From: Streptoverticillium olivoreticuli subsp. olivoreticuli
GTDB taxonomy: Bacteria > Actinomycetota > Actinomycetes > Streptomycetales > Streptomycetaceae
Length of the DNA: 64,000 nucleotides
Assembly: GCF_003391135.1 (NCBI RefSeq)
Contig: NZ_CP031455.1
Coordinates: forward strand, 6,370,001-6,434,000
Direction: 5' to 3'
Below, in pieces: positions 8,328-15,360 of this stretch (the stretch's first letter is position 1; every line of letters begins with the position of its first letter). Under the pieces are notes generated by a model. That model had not been told where the DNA came from, did no database searches, and worked only from the letters and a program-made list of their open reading frames with translations. The position numbers and the translations under genes are program-made.

Positions 8328-8771
8328 TCATCCGCGCCACATGAACTCGGCGATGGTGCCTATGCGACTGCCGCTCTGGGTGAAGTAGCCGCCGAGGACC
8401 ACACGGGACGGGTAGGTGGGACTACCGCCGTACCACAGGGTGTAGACCTGCGTGGGCTCGAACGGGCGCACAAGGGTGAGGACCCAGTTGGCGGCATCCC
8501 AGGTGCCGCTCACGTGCTCGTCCTGGTTGATCACGTCGTAGCGGAAGTCGGCCTTTACCTGGCCCTGGTTGACGCTCAGGATGTGCAACGTGCCCGTGCT
8601 GCCATTGGCGTTGAGCCGGTAGAGGCCGGTGATGTCGACATCGGCTCGGACCTTGGCAGCGGCGGCGCTCCGCTCCGGGGCCGGAGCCTGGCCGGCGGCC
8701 GCGGCCGGGATTCCGGCCACTGCGGCCAGCAGTGCCGCGACGACCAGGGGGGATCTTCGTATCCGTCTCAC
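8328..8771 (-). CDS. Small secreted beta-rich protein, unknown function
   Basis: This 147-residue product starts at GTG with AAAGAAGG 7 bases upstream. The signal peptide is RRIRRSPLVVAALLAAVAG with Ala-rich cleavage near residue 28. The mature domain of about 110 residues is rich in alternating polar/aromatic strands (ITGLYRLNANGSTGTLHI, VSGTWDAANWVLTL, VLGGYFTQSGSRIGTIAEF). This suggests a small beta-barrel, perhaps lipocalin- or avidin-like, though no family motif is certain. There are no cysteines. It is monocistronic and convergent with the preceding secreted-protein gene. Confidence 0.7.
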   Translation of the reverse strand: MRRIRRSPLVVAALLAAVAGIPAAAAGQAPAPERSAAAAKVRADVDITGLYRLNANGSTGTLHILSVNQGQVKADFRYDVINQDEHVSGTWDAANWVLTLVRPFEPTQVYTLWYGGSPTYPSRVVLGGYFTQSGSRIGTIAEFMWRG

Positions 8772-8965
8772 GTCGGTGCCTTCTTTCCTGTCCGGGTTGA
8801 AGACGCCGACACGAGATACCCCGTAGGGCAGTGCACAACCGGTCGTTTCAAGACTTCCCCTGGTGGCCGCACCCGGCCGACCTCCGAGCTTCCGCTCGGC
8901 GGCTCCGACTCGGGATGGGGGGCTTGCCGGTGAGCCTTCAGGCTCTGACCCATCGGACACTGCCT

Positions 8966-9048
8966 GACCGAGAGGGCGGCTCAGCTCCGGCCGCGCGCGG
9001 TTCGGGGAGCAGGCCACCAGGGTCGGCGACAGGAATATCGGCTGCCCC
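8966..9048. repeat. 83-base relic of the 160-residue gene's 3' end
   Basis: This segment aligns without gaps to 9738-9820, with roughly 11 mismatches (about 87% identity by hand count). Read on the minus strand it encodes a homologue of the last 27 or so residues of the protein encoded at 9721-10203 (SPNRARPELSRPLGQ versus SPNRAEPELSCPLGQ), but no start or rest of the gene is present. It occupies the otherwise empty 301-base gap between the secreted protein and the VOC gene. Confidence 0.75.
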
Positions 9049-9072
9049 GTGGCGCATGGGCGGGCTCCGGTG

Positions 9073-9429
9073 TCAGGGCCCGTCGAGTCCGAAGATCGTG
9101 CCGAACGGGTCGACGAGCTGGCAGATGCGTCGCCCGGGTTCCACGTCGAGGGGGCCGCGGTGGTGAATGCAGCCGGCATCCAGGAGGCGCTTGCGTTCGG
9201 TGTCGAGGTCTTCGACGTTCCAGTACGGGACGGTGCTTCCACCATGGGGGTTGGCCTTGGGGGACGCCTGGTGGAAACCGAACTCGAGTCCGTCGAGATC
9301 CAGCCAGGCGTAGACGGCGGTGCCGTTGATGTCGAGCTTGACCTCGGATCCGAAGATGTCGCCCCACCAACGGGCGGCGACTTCGGGGTCGTCGACGAAG
9401 ACCATGACGGTGCGGATACCGCGCAGCAC
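9073..9429 (-). CDS. VOC-superfamily (glyoxalase/bleomycin-resistance fold) protein
   Basis: The product is 118 residues, the usual size of a single VOC domain with two beta-alpha-beta-beta-beta repeats. It opens with IRTVMVFVDDPEVAARWW. The second half has VPYWNVEDLDTERKRLLDAG and the terminal QLVDPFGTIFGL, where the DPxGN-like motif of the family sits. Metal-ligand positions are plausible (Glu in LEFGFH, His) but not decisive. It starts at GTG with AGGAGA 7 bases upstream. Substrates of this family range from methylglyoxal to antibiotics, so no specific role is claimed. It lies between two copies of a duplicated gene fragment, suggesting local rearrangement. Confidence 0.85.
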   Translation of the reverse strand: MLRGIRTVMVFVDDPEVAARWWGDIFGSEVKLDINGTAVYAWLDLDGLEFGFHQASPKANPHGGSTVPYWNVEDLDTERKRLLDAGCIHHRGPLDVEPGRRICQLVDPFGTIFGLDGP

Positions 9430-9478
9430 TCGGGGTTCTCCTATGCGTCGGGGAGTTGGCACGGTACCGCCGTGTCGG

Positions 9479-9724
9479 TCACTCGTGGGCGCCGTGCAGG
9501 GAACGCAGGCCGGTGGCGGAGGCGAACGCCGTGAGGGCGTGTACGGGGCTGTGGTCGTTCCACTGCGCGCCGAGTTCGTTGACATGGCGCAGGTAGATGT
9601 GACGCATCCCGCGGAGTGTCGGTCCGGGCTCGTCCGGCTGGGGCCGCTCACCAACGGCTACGCCGCGACGTTCCAGGGCGACAAGCGGTGCAAGGGTGCC
9701 TCTCTCCAGGCCGGTGAACGTCAT
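9479..9724 (-). CDS. Small unknown protein, coupled to the upstream gene
   Basis: This 81-residue protein has an ATG that overlaps the TGA of the 160-residue gene upstream (ATGA), the main reason for accepting it. It starts MTFTGLERGTLAPLVALERR and includes MRHIYLRHVNELGAQWNDHS. It has no membrane segment, cysteine motif or recognised domain. It is the last member of the minus-strand small-gene run that begins at 13986, though an 80-base gap (10204-10283) leaves room for a separate promoter. The function is unknown. Confidence 0.6.
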   Translation of the reverse strand: MTFTGLERGTLAPLVALERRGVAVGERPQPDEPGPTLRGMRHIYLRHVNELGAQWNDHSPVHALTAFASATGLRSLHGAHE

Positions 9725-10203
9725 ACTTCGACCTGCTGGCCGAGAGGGCAGCTCAGCTCCGGCTCCGCGCGGTTCGGGGAGCACGTCACCAAGGCCAGCG
9801 ACAGGAACGTCGGCTGCCCCAAATAGAACCCGTGGGACACGTCACCGCCCCGTCCCAGCTGCTCGGCAGCCGAGGCGACGAGAACCGCCAATCGTGTCGG
9901 GTCCTTGTCCTGCTCGGAGGAGAACCGAGGCGCGTGCTCGGCGAGCCGCTCCCTCAGCCAGTCGGCGGCTTCCTTCGGGTGCTTCCACGTTCCCCGGACC
10001 ATCCTCGCCGGCTTCACCAGCCAGAGGGCGGTCTCGATCGGAGGGACGCCGGTCGTCTTCCACTCCGCCACGGCTTCCCGGTACCGCGCCGCCACTTCGG
10101 CGGGGCTTGTGGCGGTCGGCTCTGCCGACGGCGGTGGACGGCGGACGCTTTCCTTGTCGAACAGTGCTTTGTCGCCGGACCAGAGATACGCATGGAAGTG
10201 CAA
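9721..10203 (-). CDS. Unknown 160-residue protein of the small-gene block
   Basis: The gene starts at TTG (10203) with GGAAGA just upstream; the start is uncertain because the frame stays open for a short way further. The protein has a mixed helical centre (AEVAARYREAVAEWKTTG, DWLRERLAEHAPRF) and ends SPNRAEPELSCPLGQQVEV. I recognise no domain. It has strong local structure in codon use and a coupled downstream gene, so it is very probably expressed. Its 3' end is duplicated as a relic at 8966-9048, showing that a second related gene once existed next door. Confidence 0.65.
   Translation of the reverse strand: MHFHAYLWSGDKALFDKESVRRPPPSAEPTATSPAEVAARYREAVAEWKTTGVPPIETALWLVKPARMVRGTWKHPKEAADWLRERLAEHAPRFSSEQDKDPTRLAVLVASAAEQLGRGGDVSHGFYLGQPTFLSLALVTCSPNRAEPELSCPLGQQVEV
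9738..9820. repeat. Intact partner of the duplicated 83-base fragment
   Basis: This segment codes for the C-terminus of the 160-residue protein and is about 87% identical to 8966-9048. The two segments are in the same orientation, 772 bases apart, and bracket the VOC gene and the 81-residue gene. Confidence 0.75.
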
Positions 10204-10283
10204 TTGTTCTTCCCGTTCCGGACAGTTGGAGGCGGCCCCCGCCCTCCCCAGAGGGCGGAAGCCGCCAGTCGGTGAACGGACGG

Positions 10284-10508
10284 TCAGGCCGTGAGGCCGA
10301 AGCGGGCCGGGTCGATACCGGCGGTTTCCAGCTCCGCGGCGGTGAACCTCAGCGGCTCCGCGTCCGGCCGCTTGCTGTCGCCGAGGGCATAGGCGCCCTC
10401 ACCGATCCGGGCGAGAGTCACGCACGATTCGCCATCCGGGTGCGTGTTGCCTCCGCACGCCTTCGAGAACCGGGCGCCGTCGAGAGCGAGGCTGTACAGG
10501 TCGGTCAT
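10284..10508 (-). CDS. DUF397 small protein, divergent member
   Basis: This 74-residue protein fits the DUF397 layout: an N-terminal substrate-like segment, a Cys-containing centre (GESCVTLARIGEGAYALGDSK) that corresponds to the family's CVEVA...VRDSK, and an end with LRFTAAELETAGID, equivalent to the common F-T-xx-EW segment. DUF397 proteins pair with XRE regulators of the WhiJ/AbaA type in Streptomyces and are thought to act as their partners or antagonists. Its ATG overlaps the TGA of the upstream 111-residue gene. Confidence 0.8.
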   Translation of the reverse strand: MTDLYSLALDGARFSKACGGNTHPDGESCVTLARIGEGAYALGDSKRPDAEPLRFTAAELETAGIDPARFGLTA

Positions 10509-10840
10509 GATGAGCCTTCCTGATAGGCGGGACGGACACCGGGCCGGACGTCGCGGCCGAACTCGCGCTGTTCGGGCGCGCTCCGCCTCGCCGACTCCGC
10601 GTGGATCAGGGCATTGATCAGCTTGCGGGCCGTGGCCAGCGGCACCGTCCCCAGGTACACGTACGGCTCACCCGAGAGGGACGCGCGTCCCGTCAGCTGG
10701 GCCCACGAGTCCCTGTCACCGACCCTGACGCCCATCTCCGCCAGCACTCGTCCCAGCATGAAGGCCGTGTCGTCGGCCTTCTTCTTGCCTGCCAAGAAGG
10801 CGTCGGCTTGCTGTGCGGCTGCTTCGATGTCCGTGGTCAT
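10505..10840 (-). CDS. Unknown 111-residue cytoplasmic protein
   Basis: The ATG at 10840 gives MTTDIEAAAQQADAFLAGKK, with an in-frame upstream extension rejected as low complexity. The protein is soluble, helical at both ends and has a central SLSGEPYVYLGTVPLATARKLINAL segment. It is followed by a Gln/Arg/Glu-rich tail. I recognise no domain. It sits between an XRE regulator and a DUF397 gene, overlapping the latter (ATGA), which argues for a joint role. It starts 63 bases after the XRE gene's stop. Confidence 0.65.
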   Translation of the reverse strand: MTTDIEAAAQQADAFLAGKKKADDTAFMLGRVLAEMGVRVGDRDSWAQLTGRASLSGEPYVYLGTVPLATARKLINALIHAESARRSAPEQREFGRDVRPGVRPAYQEGSS

Positions 10841-10903
10841 GGGCAAGACGGTAGGAACTGGGGAGTGTCCGCAGCTACGAAGTTGCAGACGGTTGCAGGG
10901 CAA

Positions 10904-11752
10904 TCATCCGAGGACATCGATCGCGGCTGTGATCAGTGACCTTGCCCGGGACCCGTACACCGCGTGGGACTGGAGATCGACGAAGGCCTTCACGTACATG
11001 GCAACCTCTCCAGGAGCGGTCACGGTGACCTGTGCGGTGAGGAGTTCGACGGCGGCTTGCTTGTCATCGAAGACGTTGAATGTCTCCAGCGGCCACAGGC
11101 TGCGGATCGCCTCGAACGGGATCACGCCCAGAGAGACGGATGGCAAGGACATCACCGACAGCAGATAGCCGAGCTGGCCGGCCATTGCTTCGGCGTCGCC
11201 CAGCCGGTAGCGCAGGACTGATTCCTCCACGAGCATGGCGAAGCGCCTGTTTCCGTCGCAGACGACGTGGGAGCGAGCGAGGCGGGCCGCGACGGCATCG
11301 GTGACATCGTTGGGCGACTCGCGGAAGGCTGCGACGGACGACAGCAGGGCCGTTGCGTACGCCTCGGTCTGGAGGAATCCGGGCACGACGCTTGAGCAGT
11401 AGACACGGAAGTGGCGCGTCTGCTCGTACAAGGGAATATAGGACTCCTGAATCCTGCGGAGTCCCGTCCGGTGGAGGCGTTTCCACTGGACGTACAGCGA
11501 GTCAGCGGTCCGGTTCGCCGCGACGAGATCAGCGGCTTGCTCTGCCGCGCCGCAGGCATGGCACCACGCCTGGATGTCGGCGTCCGAGGGTGCCGTCTTG
11601 GCATTCTCGATCCGGCTGGACTTGGCCTTGTGCCAGCCGCACCGGACGGCCAGGTCGTGGCCCGTCAGTCCTGCGTCCTGCCGGATTTCCTTCAACCGTT
11701 CGGCAAGTGCTTCACGGGCGACCTGGGCTCTGGGAGATGGCGACGTAGGCAT
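10904..11752 (-). CDS. XRE-family regulator with DUF5753 C-terminal domain
   Basis: This 282-residue protein has a helix-turn-helix at about residues 16-70 (LKEIRQDAGLTGHDLAVRCG, KAKSSRIENAKTAPS). A long DUF5753 domain follows (from about 100), with the family marks IPLYEQTRHFRVYCSSVVPG, QTEAYA and the end-domain LGVIPFE. WhiJ-like proteins of this build control development and antibiotic genes and are modulated by DUF397 partners. The ATG at 11752 precedes a short Ser/Pro leader. It is the downstream XRE of two in this block and follows the DUF6879 gene by 28 bases. Confidence 0.9.
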   Translation of the reverse strand: MPTSPSPRAQVAREALAERLKEIRQDAGLTGHDLAVRCGWHKAKSSRIENAKTAPSDADIQAWCHACGAAEQAADLVAANRTADSLYVQWKRLHRTGLRRIQESYIPLYEQTRHFRVYCSSVVPGFLQTEAYATALLSSVAAFRESPNDVTDAVAARLARSHVVCDGNRRFAMLVEESVLRYRLGDAEAMAGQLGYLLSVMSLPSVSLGVIPFEAIRSLWPLETFNVFDDKQAAVELLTAQVTVTAPGEVAMYVKAFVDLQSHAVYGSRARSLITAAIDVLG

Positions 11753-11780
11753 GTTGTTGTCAGCTTGGTGGTGGCGAGCC

Positions 11781-12311
11781 TCAGACCGTGTACCTCTCGT
11801 GCGGGATGCCCCGCTCCCACACCGCCTCGAACGCGGAGGCACACAGCTTGGCGGTGGCAAGGGGCTCAGTCGCTGAAGGGCCTGCCGAAGCGCCGTCGCC
11901 AGCGAAGTGGTTGAACATCACGACCCGGCCGTCGAACAACCAGAAGTCGTTGCCCGGCAGCGCGATGTCCGATGCCTGCCGACGGGGCAGCCAGCGGATC
12001 TGTTCCCCGGCTGCGATGTTGACAGGGGTGCCCGCGTGTTCGTACCTGATGTACTCGGTCACCGGCTCGGACACAATGTGAGCCCTGCGAACGACGGCCC
12101 CCCGGGCGACCGTCCGGCGGATGAGATCCACCCACGGAGCCCAGTAGTCCGAGGCCGCATCGACATCCCGCCGGCCCGTACGCTTCCACCCCTCGAAGTC
12201 GCTTGCCTCCGGCCCGATCCCGTAGGCGTCGCGCATCTCCAGGTGCACTGCTGGCCCCTGCGCCGACTCCAGCAGTTCCTTAAAGCTGGGCTGCTGCTTG
12301 CTCTGCGACAT
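11781..12311 (-). CDS. DUF6879-family protein
   Basis: This 176-residue protein begins with the family signature FKELLESAQGPAVHLEMRDAYG. It continues with a conserved aromatic/acidic core (DYWAPWVDLIRRTVARGAVVRRAHIVSEPVTEY by region) and ends with FWLFDGRVVMFNHFAGDG. It is soluble, with no catalytic motif that I can name. In Streptomyces, DUF6879 genes are found beside XRE and DUF397 genes, as here, but their biochemical role is unknown to me. The start lies inside the 3' end of the frameshifted small gene, an overlap of 32 bases that suggests translational coupling when that gene was intact. Confidence 0.85.
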   Translation of the reverse strand: MSQSKQQPSFKELLESAQGPAVHLEMRDAYGIGPEASDFEGWKRTGRRDVDAASDYWAPWVDLIRRTVARGAVVRRAHIVSEPVTEYIRYEHAGTPVNIAAGEQIRWLPRRQASDIALPGNDFWLFDGRVVMFNHFAGDGASAGPSATEPLATAKLCASAFEAVWERGIPHERYTV

Positions 12312-12532
12312 CGCACGCCTTCCTGATCAGCGGCACCATCCGTACAGGGATGCGGACCACAGCCTCCGTGTCGGGTTTGGGGCTGTCCTTCAGGCGCTCG
12401 GCTTGAGTCGCTTGGTTGGCCAGCCAGCCCTGGAAGAGGAGTTCGGGTTCGGGCTCCGCATCTGCATCGACCCACCGCCGGGCACTCGTTGTGACCAGTG
12501 TTGGGGTCGATGCCGATGAACGTTAGTGCCAT
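12280..12532 (-). pseudogene. Frameshifted small gene upstream of DUF6879
   Basis: From the ATG at 12532 the frame reads MALTFIGIDPNTGHNECPAV. Near 12471-12476 the natural continuation moves to another frame: WVDADAEPEPELLFQGW, then LANQATQAERLKDSPK and a regular end with VRMVPLIRKACDVAEQAAAQ before TAA at 12280-12282. The joined product of about 83 residues resembles a small protein commonly found before DUF6879 genes, as I recall it (a PTVWVD junction is expected). Two bases appear to be missing, or one extra present, at the GTGGGTC stretch. Either the gene is inactive, or this is a sequencing error, or a programmed shift occurs; the first two are more likely. Confidence 0.75.
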
Positions 12533-12658
12533 GGCTACCTCCCGTGTCGAACCCGTTGCGGTCAGTTGCACGACCGTCGGCCGTCCGCACCGGCTCGGTC
12601 AAGAGAGCGTGCGTCAGCCCCGGCCCAGCGCTTGTGCCCGGGCTGACGCGGTACGGGG

Positions 12659-12868
12659 TCAGTCGACGGTCCGGAAAGATCCGGCCTGTACGCCCGATAT
12701 GAACTCGGACCAGGTTCTTGTGGCGACCCGGAGGGAAGGGCCCAGTGCGTCTTTGGAATCACGGACGGGCACTACGTCGGGGAAGCCGTCGGCCACTTCG
12801 ACGCAATCCCCGGAGTCACCGCTGTACGTGCTCTTGTGCCACCGGGCGTTGGCGAGATCGTGAGCCAT
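12659..12868 (-). CDS. DUF397 small protein
   Basis: This 69-residue protein is a textbook DUF397: RWHKSTYSGDSGDCVEVADG, then VVPVRDSKDALGPSLRV and TWSEFISGVQAG. All family landmarks (KSxYSG, CVEVA, VRDSK, W-x-x-F) are present. It is the second of two tandem DUF397 genes after an XRE-DUF5753 gene, separated by 84 bases from the first. DUF397 proteins are proposed partners of such regulators. Confidence 0.92.
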   Translation of the reverse strand: MAHDLANARWHKSTYSGDSGDCVEVADGFPDVVPVRDSKDALGPSLRVATRTWSEFISGVQAGSFRTVD

Positions 12869-12952
12869 GTCGGCTACCTCCCGAGTCGCTGACTGGCAAG
12901 CATCCGCCCCGGCCGGGTGCCCGAACCTGGGCTGTTCATAGTCGCACTGAGG

Positions 12953-13168
12953 TCAATCGGTGGCCGGAGAGGACCCCGCCTTGATCTCGGCCACGAACGC
13001 CGACCAGGCGCCGGAGCCGAGAATGATGGCGGGCACATCCGGGGTCTTGCTGTCACGGACAGGAACGAAACCGGGGAAGCCATCGGCAACCTCAACGCAA
13101 TCGTTTTCCAAGCCGCTGTAACTGGATTTTCGCCATCTGGCGGCATCCAGACCGGGTATCTCGATCAC
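12953..13168 (-). CDS. DUF397 small protein, coupled to XRE regulator
   Basis: This 71-residue DUF397 has the landmarks ARWRKSSYSGLENDCVEVA, FVPVRDSKTPDVP and AWSAFVAEIKAG. Its ATG overlaps the TGA of the XRE-DUF5753 gene (ATGA at 13165-13168), the standard regulator/partner pair. It shares roughly half of its residues with the next DUF397 (12659-12868), consistent with tandem duplication. Confidence 0.93.
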   Translation of the reverse strand: MIEIPGLDAARWRKSSYSGLENDCVEVADGFPGFVPVRDSKTPDVPAIILGSGAWSAFVAEIKAGSSPATD

Positions 13169-13986
13169 TGGTATTCCTCCAAGTGCTTACGAACGAGCTC
13201 CAGCGATTCGCACTCCGGTAGCGCCAACCCGCGTACGGTGTCGAATCGTTGTGAGAGCTCCACGACCCGCTTTGGGGACCCTACCAACTCGCCGGATCCG
13301 AACGATTCGACGTAGGCGATTGTCGAGCCGTTGGGTGCCGTGAGGAGTGTCAGGCTGCCCCCGAGCATCCAGTACTCGCCCCGCTCGAAGGGTAGTACCT
13401 GAATGGTGACGTCAGGATCTTCGGCAACCTTCAGCGTGTGAAGCAGTTGCCCATGCATCGTCGCCTGGCCGCCGACGGGCCGTCTGAGTGCCGACTCATC
13501 CATGACTGCCCAGTACGGCGGTCGTTCCTCGCGATTGAAGACCTGCTGGCGGGCCATCCGGTTGGCTACGGCTTCATCGAAGTGGTTCTTCGGTGCTTTC
13601 GGCCGAGCTGTTCGGAGCAGGGCTCTCGCGTAATCTTCGGTCTGCAACAGTGCCGGGATCGCACTACTTGTGAAGACCTGAATGCGTTCGGCCTGGGCCT
13701 CCCGTGCGGCGGCCTTTCGGCCGTATTCCTGCACTGATCCCTCGCGAGTCATCTCAAGGAACTTGACGAGGGTTCCACCCATGTCGAATCGCTGATCAAG
13801 TGCATCTGTCAGGGCGTCGGACGGCAACTGGGTCCCCAGCTCCACCCTGTTGATGTAGCTGTGTCCGTAGCGTGTTTCTTCGGCGAGGTCCCGCAACGAC
13901 AACCCTTCGCGCTTTCGAAGGTGTTGGATCATCGCGCCGAGCACTTGGCGCTCCGTCAGTCGCTCATCCTGCTCCCGTTCTGTCAT
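13165..13986 (-). CDS. XRE-family regulator with DUF5753 domain
   Basis: This 273-residue protein begins MTEREQDERLTERQVLGAM; a second ATG at 14007 would add seven residues. The helix-turn-helix is LRKREGLSLRDLAEETRYG plus SYINRVELGTQLPS (about 24-60). The DUF5753 region has IQVFTSSAIPALLQTEDYAR, ALRRPVGG and VLPFERGEY. It heads the minus-strand block and is coupled to a DUF397 gene. A 211-base gap separates it from the divergent small operon at 14198, so it may repress or activate both sides. GTGTACAC at 14017-14024 is a small palindrome in that gap. Confidence 0.93.
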   Translation of the reverse strand: MTEREQDERLTERQVLGAMIQHLRKREGLSLRDLAEETRYGHSYINRVELGTQLPSDALTDALDQRFDMGGTLVKFLEMTREGSVQEYGRKAAAREAQAERIQVFTSSAIPALLQTEDYARALLRTARPKAPKNHFDEAVANRMARQQVFNREERPPYWAVMDESALRRPVGGQATMHGQLLHTLKVAEDPDVTIQVLPFERGEYWMLGGSLTLLTAPNGSTIAYVESFGSGELVGSPKRVVELSQRFDTVRGLALPECESLELVRKHLEEYQ

Positions 13987-14138
13987 CGAACAACCGCCCG
14001 TCACCATCCGCGAGTTGTGTACACGTTCCCCCTGGCGAGGGTATGCCCCTCTGCTCAATCCTGGTAACCGCCTGATCACGGACCGCAGAGGTGTCGACGC
14101 CCCTGCCCTTTGGCAGGCAGGACATGCCGCATACGAGA

Positions 14139-14167
14139 CCCCCGCGACCGTGTCGCCGGTCCGGGGG
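14139..14167 (+). promoter_or_regulatory. Leader hairpin before the small divergent operon
   Basis: An 11-base stem (14139-14150 with 14157-14167, one bulged base) with a 6-base loop lies 31 bases upstream of the ATG at 14198. It would be in the mRNA leader if transcription starts further upstream, and could attenuate it. No T-run follows. Confidence 0.4.
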
Positions 14168-14197
14168 CTTGGCCAACGCTGACAAGGAGCGCTAGCA

Positions 14198-14434
14198 ATG
14201 CACGACTTTATCCTCCGGTGCCTCGCGTGGGCGAGAGCAGTCTTCCGGCCGGAGACCCCCGGCTGCGAGTCACCTGCATGCCGCCCCGCCCAGGGGGCGC
14301 GGGTGCCTTCGCCGATGCCCGAGCCCCCCCTCGCCGATCCGCCCACCGCCAGCAACCCCCACTTCATCTGGATCACCGCCCACGGCATCGACTTCCGCCC
14401 CCGGCAGCCGCACGGCGCGGAAGTGAGCCGATGA
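14198..14434 (+). CDS. Small unknown protein, first gene of divergent operon
   Basis: This 78-residue protein has AAGGAGCG 7 bases before its ATG, a strong start. It begins MHDFILRCLAWARAVFRPE, a short amphipathic or weakly hydrophobic helix. A Pro-rich middle follows, and it ends HFIWITAHGIDFRPR. There is no recognised domain. The next gene's ATG overlaps its TGA. Position opposite an XRE-DUF397 pair suggests that the pair controls it. Similar small genes occur at this position beside XRE regulators in other streptomycetes, as far as I remember. Confidence 0.7.
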   Translation: MHDFILRCLAWARAVFRPETPGCESPACRPAQGARVPSPMPEPPLADPPTASNPHFIWITAHGIDFRPRQPHGAEVSR

Positions 14435-14676
14435 CGGCCGCCGAAGGAGTCGAATGGGCGCCCCGCGTAGGGACATTGGTCGTCGACGTCCGACGGAACC
14501 GCATCGGTGAAGTGATGGCCTCCACCGGTGGGCGGTTGGCGTTGCGGCCTCCCGCCGGTGGGCGGGAGTGGGAGGCGTTCCCGTGCGACGTCCGTCCGGC
14601 GACCGCCGGTGACCAACTGAGCACGAAGGTGACCGAGGTCAACGACCGGAGCAGGCGAGAGCAGGGCCTGGCATGA
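14431..14676 (+). CDS. Small unknown protein, second gene of divergent operon
   Basis: The 81-residue product starts at an ATG overlapping the previous stop (ATGA). It has a compact beta-rich profile (WAPRVGTLVVDVRRNRIGEV, LALRPPAGGREWEAFP), like small SH3-like or Tudor-like domains, and a helical charged tail (VTEVNDRSRREQG). I recognise it as a recurrent Streptomyces small protein but know no function for it. It lacks cysteines and membrane segments. Confidence 0.7.
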   Translation: MTAAEGVEWAPRVGTLVVDVRRNRIGEVMASTGGRLALRPPAGGREWEAFPCDVRPATAGDQLSTKVTEVNDRSRREQGLA

Positions 14677-14846
14677 GCGACAAGGTCACCGAACACGGGA
14701 CCCCGTCCGAGCCCCGGCCTCCCCGGTGTCAGAAGTGTCGCGACATCAAGCACAAGAGAGCGCAAGCGCTGGCTAACGGCGACCGTCAGGCAGCAGCGAA
14801 GATGACCGAGGCCATGGGCGTCCACATCTGGGAGGCGCATGCGTGA
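14673..14846 (+). CDS. Tiny CxxC protein, third gene of divergent operon
   Basis: This 57-residue protein starts MSDKVTEHGTPSEPRPPRCQ at an ATG overlapping the previous stop. One CxxC pair (RCQKCRDIKHKRA) and a C-terminal HIWEAHA with two histidines could bind a metal (Cys2-His2-like). The remainder is Lys/Ala helical (ALANGDRQAAAKMTEAMG). It ends 8 bases before a terminator hairpin, closing the three-gene operon. Confidence 0.7.
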   Translation: MSDKVTEHGTPSEPRPPRCQKCRDIKHKRAQALANGDRQAAAKMTEAMGVHIWEAHA

Positions 14847-14854
14847 CGGAAGTG

Positions 14855-14889
14855 CTTCGGGGCGTGGCCATGCGTGCCGCGCCCCGAAG
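14855..14889. terminator. Terminator between convergent genes
   Basis: Ten-base arms CTTCGGGGCG (14855-14864) and its complement (14880-14889) enclose a loop that contains further pairing. It lies between the stop of the tiny CxxC gene and the end of the convergent membrane-protein gene. Confidence 0.75.
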
Positions 14890-14899
14890 TACCGCCCGA

Positions 14900-15220
14900 T
14901 CAGCTGCGCCGCCACCGCCGCCCCATGCGCCGAAGGCGCACGCGCCCAGCAGGAGCGCTCTTCCGGCTCGCGTCGCGGACGCCCGGTCGCCAGTGGCCGT
15001 CCGGCGACACCATGGGGGACTGCCGCTCCGCCTGCGCCTTGATCTCCAAGTAGGACTCATGGGACGTCACGCGGTACGCCTCCTCCCACGCCGCCAGCGC
15101 CGCGGTGACGCCCGTGCCCGCGGTGCCCCGGCGGCGCACGTGGAACGCCAGCCAGGCGAAGCCGCACAGGACCGCGGCCAGGCCGCCGAAGATCGCCAAG
15201 GGTGGCAGTAAATCGTCCAT
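14900..15220 (-). CDS. Small single-pass membrane protein, unknown function
   Basis: This 106-residue protein starts MDDLLPPLAIFGGLAAVLCG, an N-terminal membrane helix (about 6-28) followed by the basic VRRRGTAG. A helical cytoplasmic domain comes next (AALAAWEEAYRVTSHESYLE, IKAQAERQSP) with the segment SPDGHWRPG, then an Arg-rich tail. The length and order resemble a recurrent actinobacterial small membrane protein, but I know no function. It is divergent from the molybdenum-hydroxylase operon (gap of 140 bases). The extreme C-terminus is Arg-rich and could be a frame oddity. Confidence 0.65.
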   Translation of the reverse strand: MDDLLPPLAIFGGLAAVLCGFAWLAFHVRRRGTAGTGVTAALAAWEEAYRVTSHESYLEIKAQAERQSPMVSPDGHWRPGVRDASRKSAPAGRVRLRRMGRRWRRS

Positions 15221-15360
15221 GGCCCTGAGGCTACGTGCGTCCTCCCGTCAGGGCACCCGCCGGTCAGCGGGGAAAAACCGCCGATGCGCGGCCCCCGCCC
15301 TTGCCCCCGCGCTACCCGCCGGTAAATGATCAAGCGGCCGCCCCCACGACAGGAGCCCCC

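Noticed and set aside
9479..14846. Integrated element or prophage
   Set aside because: No integrase, transposase, attachment-site repeat or tRNA lies near its borders, and codon use resembles the rest.
14843..15211. Plus-strand frame that overlaps the tiny CxxC gene by GTGA
   Set aside because: After 14855 it runs through the terminator hairpin and then opposite a membrane-protein gene. Its composition is Pro/Arg/Ala-rich, as expected of an antisense frame.
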